A stretch of 13,147 bases of DNA from an uncultured Collinsella sp. GTDB taxonomy: Bacteria > Actinomycetota > Coriobacteriia > Coriobacteriales > Coriobacteriaceae. Numbering within the stretch: position 1 is the stretch's first letter; each line of letters begins with the position of its first letter. Shown here one piece after another: positions 6,041 through 13,055 of the stretch. The notes beneath the pieces are model-generated. The model did no database searches and was not told the DNA's origin. It was given only the letters and a program-made list of their open reading frames with translations. The position numbers and the translations under genes were made by a program. The stretch spans positions 1 to 13,147 of the forward strand of contig CALJDJ010000043.1 of NCBI GenBank assembly GCA_938023705.1, read 5' to 3'.

Positions 6041-7543
6041 CTAGTCCTGGGCCTTGATGCTCGGCAGGAGAATCTGGGCGAGGTAGTCGGTCTCTAGTTT
6101 GGTCGCAGCGTCGGCCTTGCCGTCTTTGCCGACCAGTACGTTCTTGATCTGGCTATAGGTGTAGCGGTTGCCGGTCGTGAGCTCGACAAGCTCAATGGCC
6201 GTGTTCATGGGGTAGGTCGACACGGGATTCTGCGTCCGTCCGTTGATGGTCTGGGGCACCACGTACGGATAGACGGGGCCGCTGGCGTAGACGGTATAAC
6301 CGTTGCCTAGGTTGGCCGCACCCAAAACCGTATCGCCCTCATCGGGCGTAAAGCTCTCGCCCTCGCGCACCGCGACGAGCGTCACAATCGGCGTATCGCT
6401 GTCGCCGGCAAGATAGATGCATAGCGTGCTGCCATTTTGCCAAGTCTCGACCTTGCCGTACCACTCGACGGGGATATCGAGCTGGTAGAGGTCGGTTGCC
6501 TTGTGACGGGCGTCGGCATCACGGGCCGCCTGTGCCTTTTGCGCGCTCACGGCATTGACGGCGGCGTCGCGCCGCGCGGTTGCCGCCTGCTGGAGCACCT
6601 TGGCGGTGGCGGCGGAGCTCGCGCCTCCCTCCTCGGCATATTTGGCGGCGGCATCGATCTGGTCGTCGGTTACCGTGTCGGCCGAAGGCACCTTGAGCTT
6701 AAAGGCGGCCTGGCTGTTTAGGTCCTGTCCGTCGCTCTTGATCGTGACCTGCGTCTTGGTGGTCGGGACGGTATAGATGGTGCCGTCGGCCGCGATGGGG
6801 GAGGCGGCAATGGAGAGCGTGTAGTCACCGGGTAGCAGTTTGATGCCACGGCCGTGCTCGTCAACATAGAGTGTTTCGCTTACGGAGGAGCCGTCAGAAT
6901 CCTGGCCGCTCACCTGTACGGGAATCTTGGAGCCGGTGGAACAGTCGAGCCCCGCGGCATATACACCAATCTGCACCGACATCATCGTGTGGGCATTGGC
7001 GGCGGCGATGGCAGCCTGCTCTTGCCGGTATCCGTTCCAGGCTGCGTAGCCTGCGCCGCCGGCGACGAGCGCAACGGCCACAGCGCCGGCGACCATTAGA
7101 TTGCGGCGCTTGGGCGACATCTTGCGATGGCGGACCTCGGCCTCATGTGCCGAAGGAACGGACGGTAGAGGAATATCGCCCATGGCGATGGTCTCGTCCA
7201 CGGCAGGCGCGGAGCCTAAGCCAGGGAGCTCGCGGGTCAGCGAATCTTCGGCCGGCAAGCTGTCGAGCAAGATGGTTTCTTCGCTCGTGTCGGATTCGGG
7301 CTGGTCGTCGGCCCCGCATTCGGATTCCTGGTGCCCCGCTTCGTCTTCGGTGGGCGCGGCGCCATCGTCTTTTGCATCCTGATCATCGGGCTGCGCCTCG
7401 ATTTCCGGCTCATCCTGCACATCAACGCTCGAATCGTCAAACGCAATCTCGGCCAGCGCGATCTGGTCTAGGCTCTCCAGGGCCTCGGCGCATGCTTCTG
7501 CATCTTGGGCCGCATCCTCTTGGCCCATCGTCTCATCTTTCAT
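6041..7543 (-). CDS. Single-pass membrane protein with acidic cytoplasmic tail
   Basis: I do not recognise a named family. I place the start at the ATG at 7543 (MKDETMGQ), which has GGGGGA just upstream; an in-frame ATG at 7597 would add 18 residues overlapping a hairpin. The product is 500 residues. Residues 1-140 are strongly acidic and low in complexity, with two similar motifs (EETILLDSLP, DETIAMGDIP). A basic patch (KMSPKRR) precedes one transmembrane helix (about 149-169), giving N-inside topology. Outside comes a beta-rich region resembling an Ig- or transthyretin-like fold (LLPGDYTLSIAASP). An Ala/Lys/Arg-rich helical linker follows (about 290-345), then a second globular part (IPVEWYGKVETWQNG onward) ending KAQD. 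A cell-envelope sensor or anchor role is inference. It converges with the ATPase gene, stops 45 bp apart. Confidence 0.85.
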   Translation of the reverse strand: MKDETMGQEDAAQDAEACAEALESLDQIALAEIAFDDSSVDVQDEPEIEAQPDDQDAKDDGAAPTEDEAGHQESECGADDQPESDTSEETILLDSLPAEDSLTRELPGLGSAPAVDETIAMGDIPLPSVPSAHEAEVRHRKMSPKRRNLMVAGAVAVALVAGGAGYAAWNGYRQEQAAIAAANAHTMMSVQIGVYAAGLDCSTGSKIPVQVSGQDSDGSSVSETLYVDEHGRGIKLLPGDYTLSIAASPIAADGTIYTVPTTKTQVTIKSDGQDLNSQAAFKLKVPSADTVTDDQIDAAAKYAEEGGASSAATAKVLQQAATARRDAAVNAVSAQKAQAARDADARHKATDLYQLDIPVEWYGKVETWQNGSTLCIYLAGDSDTPIVTLVAVREGESFTPDEGDTVLGAANLGNGYTVYASGPVYPYVVPQTINGRTQNPVSTYPMNTAIELVELTTGNRYTYSQIKNVLVGKDGKADAATKLETDYLAQILLPSIKAQD

Positions 7544-7627
7544 ATATCCCCCAAGCTCGACATCGGGACAACACTGTACCCAAAAACGGGGCTCCATAGA
7601 GCCGCCGCATGATTTGAAATCCGATTT

Positions 7628-7657
7628 TATATATGCGCGTGTTTTTGAATAGATGAA
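7628..7657 (-). promoter_or_regulatory. Candidate promoter of the 6041-7543 gene
   Basis: On the minus strand, TTCATC (7657-7652) and TATATA (7633-7628) are 18 bp apart in an AT-rich patch. The leader would be about 75 nt. It contains a small hairpin (7590-7594 with 7599-7603) followed on the minus strand by CCG and TTTTT, which looks like a weak attenuator. Confidence 0.3.
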
Positions 7658-7672
7658 TAGAGGCGCAACGAC

Positions 7673-7713
7673 AAAAAGCCCCCGGAAAGCGAGCGAAACG
7701 CTTTTCGGGGGCT
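7673..7713 (-). terminator. Intrinsic terminator of the tetR/membrane-protein operon
   Basis: On the minus strand, AGCCCCCG...AAAGCG pairs with CGCTTTCCGGGGGCT (7713-7699 with 7691-7677) and runs straight into TTTTT (7677-7673). It lies about 70 bp past the stop of the 7782-8789 gene. It serves minus-strand transcripts only. Confidence 0.9.
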
Positions 7714-7781
7714 CTGCGAGACATTGGATTGAAAGGCCTGGTGAGCGGGCCTATGCCCAAGTGCCAACAGCGGCCAACATG

Positions 7782-8789
7782 TTACTCGGCGTGCGCGTAA
7801 TCAACCTTGGCACGGCGAGCGGTGGCCTTTTCCCAATCGCTGGTGCCCTCAAAGACATCCTGCTTGTAGGGATTGCGGCCGAGCTTCTTGGCGCGGTAGG
7901 CGATGTAGATGATCGCGGCGACGTTGGCGACCAGTGCGGCGATCGAGACCGCGGTAGCGGCGCCGGGGTCGAGCGTAGAGTGGGTCACAAAGATGGACTC
8001 CTCCTGGAAGTACGGGAACACCTGGGCAAACATGCACCAAATGGCCAGCGTAAAGGCGCGGTTCTGGATCCAGCCGCCCTTGTTCCAGATAAAGGCGGCG
8101 ACGGTGGGCGCCAGCAGCAGCGCAAAGCCGCAGAACCAGGAGTGGGTGGGCAGGCAGTTGTAGGTGTAGCAGAAGTTCCAGATGTCGTAGGCGATGATGT
8201 AGACCCAGGTCATGTCGGGCCACAGCATGTCGGTCTTGTCCTCGGAGGCGTAGACGCTCCACCAACCGGTCATGCAGAAGATGTTGATGATACCGGCGAT
8301 GCCGTTGAACACGTTGTTCCAGCCGGCGAGCTGCGTGGCGCCCTCGGAGGTGACCCAGGTGGACTCGCCCAGGACAAAGAAGTGATAGGCGCTCTCAAAG
8401 TCGGACACGACGGCGATCATGATGTTGATGGCGACGATCACAAACGGCCACGCGCGGAACCAGTGCGCCTTGCCGATCTTGCCCCACTGATACTTAATGG
8501 CGATGAAGCCCCAGCAACCGGTCAACGCCGCGTAGACCTTGGCGTAGTGGAACCAGCTGTTCTGGTACACATGGGTGGGGTTGGTGAGCGCCCACTCGGC
8601 GCCCTGCGAAACGCCGATGGCGATAGCGACGCAGTAGATGGTCATGGCCAGCGGAGCCACGCCAAAGATGATTGCCGCGCCCAGCTTGGTGCGGCGGCCG
8701 ATCTCGTTGAGCACGATCAGGCCAATAAAGACCATGGCCCAGCCGGCCCAGTGGATAAGGGTATCGCTACCCCAAACATCGAACAGCAT
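7782..8789 (-). CDS. Polytopic membrane protein, DUF5692-like
   Basis: A 335-residue integral membrane protein that resembles the uncharacterised DUF5692 family; I base that on overall character and cannot verify it. About nine hydrophobic segments are visible, near residues 12-30, 37-58, 82-98, 112-130, 158-176, 192-210, 217-236, 241-258 and 277-298. Positive residues after the first (GRRTK) and last (YRAKKLGRNPYK) segments suggest N-outside, C-inside. Tryptophan is remarkably common, 21 residues, many near membrane edges, with a WW pair at 176-177. There is no Walker motif, heme CxxCH or transporter signature I can name. AAGGAG about 8 nt before the ATG supports the start. It begins 63 bp after tetR on the same strand, so it is probably co-transcribed and controlled by it. 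Transport or membrane-bound redox roles are both possible. Confidence 0.85.
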   Translation of the reverse strand: MLFDVWGSDTLIHWAGWAMVFIGLIVLNEIGRRTKLGAAIIFGVAPLAMTIYCVAIAIGVSQGAEWALTNPTHVYQNSWFHYAKVYAALTGCWGFIAIKYQWGKIGKAHWFRAWPFVIVAINIMIAVVSDFESAYHFFVLGESTWVTSEGATQLAGWNNVFNGIAGIINIFCMTGWWSVYASEDKTDMLWPDMTWVYIIAYDIWNFCYTYNCLPTHSWFCGFALLLAPTVAAFIWNKGGWIQNRAFTLAIWCMFAQVFPYFQEESIFVTHSTLDPGAATAVSIAALVANVAAIIYIAYRAKKLGRNPYKQDVFEGTSDWEKATARRAKVDYAHAE

Positions 8790-8807
8790 GCTGCTCTCCT
8801 TTCACAC

Positions 8808-8835
8808 GCCCGCGGCCCCTCTTCTGATCGCGGGC
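8808..8835 (-). repeat. Hairpin between tetR and the membrane-protein gene
   Basis: GCCCGCG (8808-8814) and CGCGGGC (8829-8835) are perfect 7-bp inverted arms with a 14-nt loop in the 63-bp intercistronic gap. No T-run follows on the minus strand. It could be an mRNA processing or stability element that sets the ratio of the two products. Confidence 0.35.
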
Positions 8836-8852
8836 AGTTTGGCCAAATGTCG

Positions 8853-9515
8853 TCAGTTCTGGGGCTTGCGCTCCGGATACTTGGCGGTATAGCCCTCGAT
8901 GTGGAGTGTCGAGGCGATGATTTCCTTGACCGTCTCGTCGGGCACATCGGGGTGCGTGCGGATATACATCAACAACCCCATAATGAGGGTGTAGAACGTC
9001 TCGTAGACATGGTCGATGCGTAGCTCATGATGGGCGACAAAATCCACCACGGTGGTATCGCAGATATACTGCGCCACACGCTGGACCACGTTGTGCAAAA
9101 AGCCGCCGTAGAGCGCGCCGCTGCTCGAGGTGAGCGTGCTCGGCAACTCGTGGCCGCTCACGACCAGGCGCTTAAAGAGCGGAGCAACGGTGTCGAGTGC
9201 GCCTTCGATGTCGCCAACCGTGCGGCTGGCGTTCCACTGCTCGAGCTCGGCGATAAAGCCGTCGATTGCCTCGTCCATAACGGCGGTGACGGCGGCATCC
9301 ATATCGGCAAAGTAGTGGTAGAACAGCGAACGCGTGCAGCCAGCCCGCTTGGTCACGGCCGATACCGAAAGATGGGACACACCAAGCTCGGCGCTCACGG
9401 CGCGCACAGCGGCGAGGATCTCGCGACGGCGCTCGTCGCCCGTCAGGCGTTTTGCCGCGCTATCGGATGCGGGGACGGCATCGACCACAGAGATATCTGC
9501 TGCGTTGTTGCCCAT
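8853..9515 (-). CDS. TetR-family transcriptional regulator
   Basis: A 220-residue repressor-type protein. After a variable N-terminal stretch of about 28 residues comes a TetR helix-turn-helix (about 31-76): RREILAAVRAVSAELGVSHL, then VSAVTKRAGCTRSLFYHYFADMD, where the recognition helix includes TRSLFYHYF (61-69). The rest is an alpha-helical ligand-binding and dimerisation region typical in length. AAAGGCGG lies just before the ATG. The family generally binds short palindromes next to its own gene and releases them on binding a small molecule. Two matching palindromes lie at 9574-9611, between this gene and the divergent oxidoreductase gene. It therefore probably controls itself, the downstream membrane protein and the oxidoreductase. 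The ligand is unknown. Confidence 0.95.
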   Translation of the reverse strand: MGNNAADISVVDAVPASDSAAKRLTGDERRREILAAVRAVSAELGVSHLSVSAVTKRAGCTRSLFYHYFADMDAAVTAVMDEAIDGFIAELEQWNASRTVGDIEGALDTVAPLFKRLVVSGHELPSTLTSSSGALYGGFLHNVVQRVAQYICDTTVVDFVAHHELRIDHVYETFYTLIMGLLMYIRTHPDVPDETVKEIIASTLHIEGYTAKYPERKPQN

Positions 9516-9573
9516 GTTTTGCCGCCTTTCATCCTCTTTTGCCTGACCGTTCGCCTAACAGTCTTGAATATTG

Positions 9574-9588
9574 TTGACGGTTCGTCAA
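9574..9588. promoter_or_regulatory. Putative TetR operator, first palindrome
   Basis: TTGACGGTTCGTCAA is a palindrome of TTGACG and CGTCAA around a 3-bp centre. It lies 58 bp before the tetR start codon and shares the TTGAC-N5-GTCAA format with the site at 9597. Sites of about 15 bp fit TetR dimers. Confidence 0.75.
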
Positions 9589-9596
9589 TACTATTT

Positions 9597-9611
9597 TTGA
9601 CACAATGTCAA
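9597..9611. promoter_or_regulatory. Putative TetR operator, second palindrome
   Basis: TTGACACAATGTCAA is a palindrome of TTGACA and TGTCAA around a 3-bp centre, starting 23 bp after the first. TTGACA or TGTCAA could also serve as a -35 element on either strand, but I find no well-spaced -10 and leave the promoters unassigned. Confidence 0.75.
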
Positions 9612-9704
9612 CAATGGCGGGTGAAAGGCATGGGGGCATGCCCGGCCTGCAAAAAAAGAGGGGCGCTGCGGTCTCGCCGGGCTGTGGCAAGAGAAGGGAC
9701 GACT

Positions 9705-12482
9705 ATGATTCTCAACGGACCGGGGATTAGCTATACCGAGCCCGATATCGGCGCGGAGTTCGTGCCGCCGATACCGGAGCATCCGCGCGAGGCCATCGTC
9801 AAACTGTGTGAGCACTGCACCAACCGCCTGCTGCACCGCGACGAGCTGCTGGGCTACGAGTACTGGTCGTTTGCCGAGGCCGCAACCGACGAGCAGGCCG
9901 AAGTGCTCTGCAAGATGAAGATGCGCCGTCCCTATACGCTGCCCGAGATGGTCAAGCTCACCGGCATGCCCGAAGCCGATATCGAGAAGATGCTCGACGA
10001 CATGAGCTACACGGGTCTGCTCGAGTACAACTGGGAAAACCCCGAGCGCGCCAAGCAGTGGGTGCTGCCCATGCTGGTGCCGGGTTCCGCCGAGTTCCTC
10101 AACATGCGCGTGAGCCAGCTCGAGGAGCACCCGGTCTATGCCAAGTTCTTTGAGCAGGCGTCCAAGGGACCGCTGTCCAAGGCCACGCCGATGGTGCCGC
10201 CCGGTGGTGCCGGCATCGGCATGCATGTCATTCCGGTTGAGAAGGCCATCGATGCCGCGAGCACGTCGGTGCCGATCGAGCATATCGAGCATTGGCTCGA
10301 CAAATACGAGGGTAAGTATGCCGCCAGCACCTGCAGCTGCCGCGCGAGCCGTCGTGTGATGGGCGAGGGCTGCGCCGACGACCCCGCCGACTGGTGCATT
10401 GCCGTGGGCGATATGGCCGACTATGTGGTCGAGACCGACCGCGGCCACTATGTGACGCGCGAGGAGGTCTACGACATCTTGCGCCAGGCCGAGGACAACG
10501 GCTTTGTGCACCAGATCACCAACATCGACGGCGAGAACAAGATCTTCGCCATCTGTAACTGCAACGTCAACGTGTGCTACGCCCTGCGCACCTCGCAGCT
10601 GTTCAACACGCCCAACCTGTCGCGCTCGGCCTATGTCGCCAAGGTCGAGAAGGACAAGTGCGTAGCCTGCGGTCGCTGCGTTGAGGTGTGCCCGGCCGGT
10701 GCCGCCAAGCTCGGCCAGAAGCTCTGCAGCAAAAAGGCCGGCGGCAAGGTGCCCGAGTATCCGCGCCAGGAGCTGCCCGATGCCACCAAGTGGGACCACA
10801 CCAAGTGGTCGCCCAACTACCGCAACGACAACCGCATCGAGACGCATGAGTCCGGCACGGCGCCCTGCAAGACGGCCTGCCCCGCGCACGTTGCCGTTCA
10901 GGGCTATCTGAAGCTCGCGGCGCAGGGCCGCTATGACGAGGCACTGGCACTCATCAAGCGCGAGAACCCGCTGCCCGCTATCTGCGGCCGTGTGTGCAAC
11001 CGCCGCTGTGAGGATGCCTGCACCCGCGGTCGTGTGGACGCCGCCGTGGCTATCGACGAAGTCAAGAAGTTTATCGCCCAGCGCGATCTGGACGCTGCGA
11101 CCCGCTACGTCCCGCCCGTGGTGACGCCGACGCGCGCTGGCGGCTTCGACCAGAAGATTGCCATCATCGGTGCCGGCCCGGCCGGTCTGTCCTGCGCTTT
11201 CTATCTTGCCGAGAAGGGCTACAAGCCCGTCGTGTTCGAGAAAAACGAGCGCCCGGGTGGCATGCTCACCTACGGCATTCCCAGCTTTAAGCTGCAGAAG
11301 GATGTTATCGAGGCCGAGGTCGAGATCATTCGCCTGATGGGTGCCGAGTTCCGCTATGGCGTGGAAGTCGGCCGTGACGTGACGCTCGATGAGCTGCGCA
11401 CGCAGGGTTTTAAGGCCTTCTACGTGGCTATTGGCTGCCAGGGCGGCCGCCTTGCCGACATTCCGGGCGAGGATGCCGAGGATGTGACCGTGGCCGTCGA
11501 CTTCCTTCGCGAGGTCAACAGCGGCAAGATTGACGCGCTGCCCGGCCGCACCATCGTGGTGGGCGGCGGCAACGTGGCCATCGACGTTGCCCGCAACGCC
11601 TGCCGTCTGGGCTCCGAGCATGTTGAGATGTTCTGCCTGGAGAGCGAGGCCCAGATGCCCGCCAGCGAGGAGGAGCGTCGCGAGGCCATTGAGGACGGCG
11701 CGCACATCAGCTGCGGTTGGGGCCCTAAGGAGATCCATCTGGACGAGGCCGGCCGTGTGTGCGGCATCACTTTCAAGCGCTGCACGCGTGTCTATGACGA
11801 CGAGGGCCGTTTTGCACCCGAGTACGACGAGAACGACCTGCGCCGCGTCGATGCCGACCGCGTGGTCATGTCGATTGGCCAGTCCATTGTGTGGGGCGAC
11901 CTGCTGGCAGGCTCCAAGGTAGAGTTCGGCCGCGGCCAGGGTGCCCTTGCCGATCCGCAGACGTACCAGACCGCCGAGCCCGACATCTTTGTGGGCGGCG
12001 ACGTCTATACCGGTCCGAGCTTTGCCATCGATGCCATCGCCGCCGGTCACGAGGCCGCCGTGTCCATCCATCGCTTTGTGCAGCCGGGATCCACGCTCAC
12101 CATCGGCCGCAACCAGCGCCGCTACACCGCGCTCGACCGCGACGATGTCGTGATCGAGAGCTACGACAACGCGAGCCGCGAGGTTGCCCACGTGGACCGC
12201 GAGCGCGAGAAGGCTGCGCCGTTTAGCGAGTATGTTGAGACCTTTACCGAGGAACAGGTGCGCGCCGAGACCGCCCGTTGCCTGGGCTGCGGCGCCTCGA
12301 TCGTTGACCCCAACAAGTGCATCGGCTGCGGCCTGTGCACCACCAAGTGCGCGTTCGATGCCATCCATCTGGATCGCGACCGCCCCGAGTGCTCCACGAT
12401 GGTCAAATACGAGCAAAAGCTCCCGAGCCTTGGCAAGTATGCTTTAAAGCGTGCAATCAAAATCAAGTTCGGTCGTAAATAG
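9705..12482 (+). CDS. Multi-cluster Fe-S/FAD NAD(P)H-dependent oxidoreductase
   Basis: A 925-residue cytoplasmic electron-transfer enzyme. AAGGGA (9694-9699) lies 5 nt before the ATG at 9705; the frame stays open far upstream, antisense to tetR, which I regard as artefact. The N-terminal part has CEHC (35-38) and a helical/winged region. A cysteine module follows: CSCR (210-213) with VMGEGC (C223), C231 and CNC...C (284, 286, 291). A ferredoxin motif comes next (C319, 322, 325, 329). Then comes a GltD-like region: Cys pairs 388/392 and 427/431/435/439, FAD motif GAGPAG (489-494), nucleotide motif GGGNVA (620-625) and GGD (764-766). The C-terminus has C859/C862 and a second ferredoxin motif (872, 875, 878, 882). 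The GltD-like half is known to move electrons between NAD(P)H, FAD and Fe-S clusters. No glutamate synthase large subunit is nearby, so naming it GltD would mislead. Substrate unknown. Confidence 0.92.
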   Translation: MILNGPGISYTEPDIGAEFVPPIPEHPREAIVKLCEHCTNRLLHRDELLGYEYWSFAEAATDEQAEVLCKMKMRRPYTLPEMVKLTGMPEADIEKMLDDMSYTGLLEYNWENPERAKQWVLPMLVPGSAEFLNMRVSQLEEHPVYAKFFEQASKGPLSKATPMVPPGGAGIGMHVIPVEKAIDAASTSVPIEHIEHWLDKYEGKYAASTCSCRASRRVMGEGCADDPADWCIAVGDMADYVVETDRGHYVTREEVYDILRQAEDNGFVHQITNIDGENKIFAICNCNVNVCYALRTSQLFNTPNLSRSAYVAKVEKDKCVACGRCVEVCPAGAAKLGQKLCSKKAGGKVPEYPRQELPDATKWDHTKWSPNYRNDNRIETHESGTAPCKTACPAHVAVQGYLKLAAQGRYDEALALIKRENPLPAICGRVCNRRCEDACTRGRVDAAVAIDEVKKFIAQRDLDAATRYVPPVVTPTRAGGFDQKIAIIGAGPAGLSCAFYLAEKGYKPVVFEKNERPGGMLTYGIPSFKLQKDVIEAEVEIIRLMGAEFRYGVEVGRDVTLDELRTQGFKAFYVAIGCQGGRLADIPGEDAEDVTVAVDFLREVNSGKIDALPGRTIVVGGGNVAIDVARNACRLGSEHVEMFCLESEAQMPASEEERREAIEDGAHISCGWGPKEIHLDEAGRVCGITFKRCTRVYDDEGRFAPEYDENDLRRVDADRVVMSIGQSIVWGDLLAGSKVEFGRGQGALADPQTYQTAEPDIFVGGDVYTGPSFAIDAIAAGHEAAVSIHRFVQPGSTLTIGRNQRRYTALDRDDVVIESYDNASREVAHVDREREKAAPFSEYVETFTEEQVRAETARCLGCGASIVDPNKCIGCGLCTTKCAFDAIHLDRDRPECSTMVKYEQKLPSLGKYALKRAIKIKFGRK

Positions 12483-12497
12483 GTAACCATGGCGGGT

Positions 12498-12543
12498 AAG
12501 GGGACGGCGCAGACTAGATTTCGCCGTCCCCTTGCTTTGAGTT
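12498..12543 (+). terminator. Terminator of the oxidoreductase gene
   Basis: AAGGGGACGGCG (12498-12509) and CGCCGTCCCCTT (12522-12533) form a perfect 12-bp stem with a 12-nt loop, followed by the moderately T-rich GCTTTGAGTTT. It sits 15 bp after the stop codon and separates the gene from hypA. Confidence 0.75.
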
Positions 12544-12578
12544 TGCATCGCATCAACCGTTGTTGAAAGGTTTCTACC

Positions 12579-13007
12579 TTGCATGAATTGGGAATCGTTT
12601 ATCACATTATTCGCGATGTTGAGAACGTGGCGCGCGCCAATGGCGTGCGTCGCGTTTCGAGCGTCACGCTGCTGCTGGGCGAGGTCTCGGGCGTCGTTCC
12701 CGACTTGCTGCTCGACGCTTGGCGCTGGGCGGCAGATAAAAAGTCCATCACGCAGGGCGCGGAGCTTATCGTGGAGCCCGTCGAGGCCGTGACGCATTGC
12801 GAGGCGTGCGGCCGCGACTATGCGACAGTCGAGCACGGCAAGACCTGCCCCCATTGCGGCAGTGGCGATACCTATTTGCTCCAGGGCCAAGAGGTCATGA
12901 TCAAGCAGATCGAGACCCCCGACGAGGACCCGGCAGACGCTGCCCCCGACGGCCCCTCTGACGCCCCCGACGCCGTCGACGCCGCTAACCCTCTCCACAT
13001 CGCCTAA
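12579..13007 (+). CDS. hypA: HypA nickel chaperone for hydrogenase maturation
   Basis: HypA delivers nickel, with HypB, to the active site of NiFe hydrogenases (and urease in some bacteria). The start is a TTG at 12579, giving MHELGIVYHI. The conserved N-terminal Met-His-Glu, where His2 binds nickel, only appears with this start, and GAAAGG (12565-12570) sits 8 nt upstream. The zinc site is CEAC (74-77) and CPHC (90-93), followed by the family's final strand (YLLQGQEVMIKQIE). Residues 1-113 match the normal HypA length. A further tail of about 29 residues, rich in Asp, Ala and Pro and ending NPLHIA, is unusual. The gene follows a terminator, so it is probably transcribed separately. No hypB or hydrogenase gene is visible before the window ends. 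Confidence 0.95.
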   Translation: MHELGIVYHIIRDVENVARANGVRRVSSVTLLLGEVSGVVPDLLLDAWRWAADKKSITQGAELIVEPVEAVTHCEACGRDYATVEHGKTCPHCGSGDTYLLQGQEVMIKQIETPDEDPADAAPDGPSDAPDAVDAANPLHIA

Positions 13008-13019
13008 CTTAGTCATTGG

Positions 13020-13055
13020 GGACGTTCTTGTTTGACTAGTCGTTTAAGAACGTCC
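13020..13055. repeat. Nested inverted repeat after hypA
   Basis: GGACGTTCTT (13020-13029) and AAGAACGTCC (13046-13055) are perfect 10-bp inverted arms. In their 16-bp spacer the 8-bp palindrome GACTAGTC (13034-13041) is flanked on both sides by GTTT. No T-run follows, so it is not a classical terminator, but it is placed 12 bp after the hypA stop. I see no gene in 13056-13147. Confidence 0.7.

Noticed and set aside
6017..6050. Bidirectional terminator between the convergent genes
   Set aside because: CCAGGACT and AGTCCTGG pair, but the right arm is inside the end of the minus-strand gene and there is no T-run on either strand.
7653..9023. 456-codon plus-strand frame opposite the membrane-protein gene
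   Set aside because: It starts in the terminator region and mirrors the membrane-protein gene. The product is Gly/Asp/Val-rich with no recognisable domain.
9027..9704. Upstream extension of the oxidoreductase frame to 1151 codons
   Set aside because: It runs antisense through tetR and the operator region. The conserved protein begins at 9705 with a good ribosome-binding site.
9591..12416. 941-codon open frame on the minus strand inside the oxidoreductase gene
   Set aside because: The plus-strand product has clear Fe-S, FAD and NAD(P)H motifs. The antisense translation is an Ala/Leu/His-rich shadow without domains.
9705..12482. Glutamate synthase small subunit (GltD) as the name of the enzyme
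   Set aside because: Only the second half resembles GltD. The extra N-terminal cysteine module, the C-terminal ferredoxin and the lack of a large-subunit gene argue against that role.
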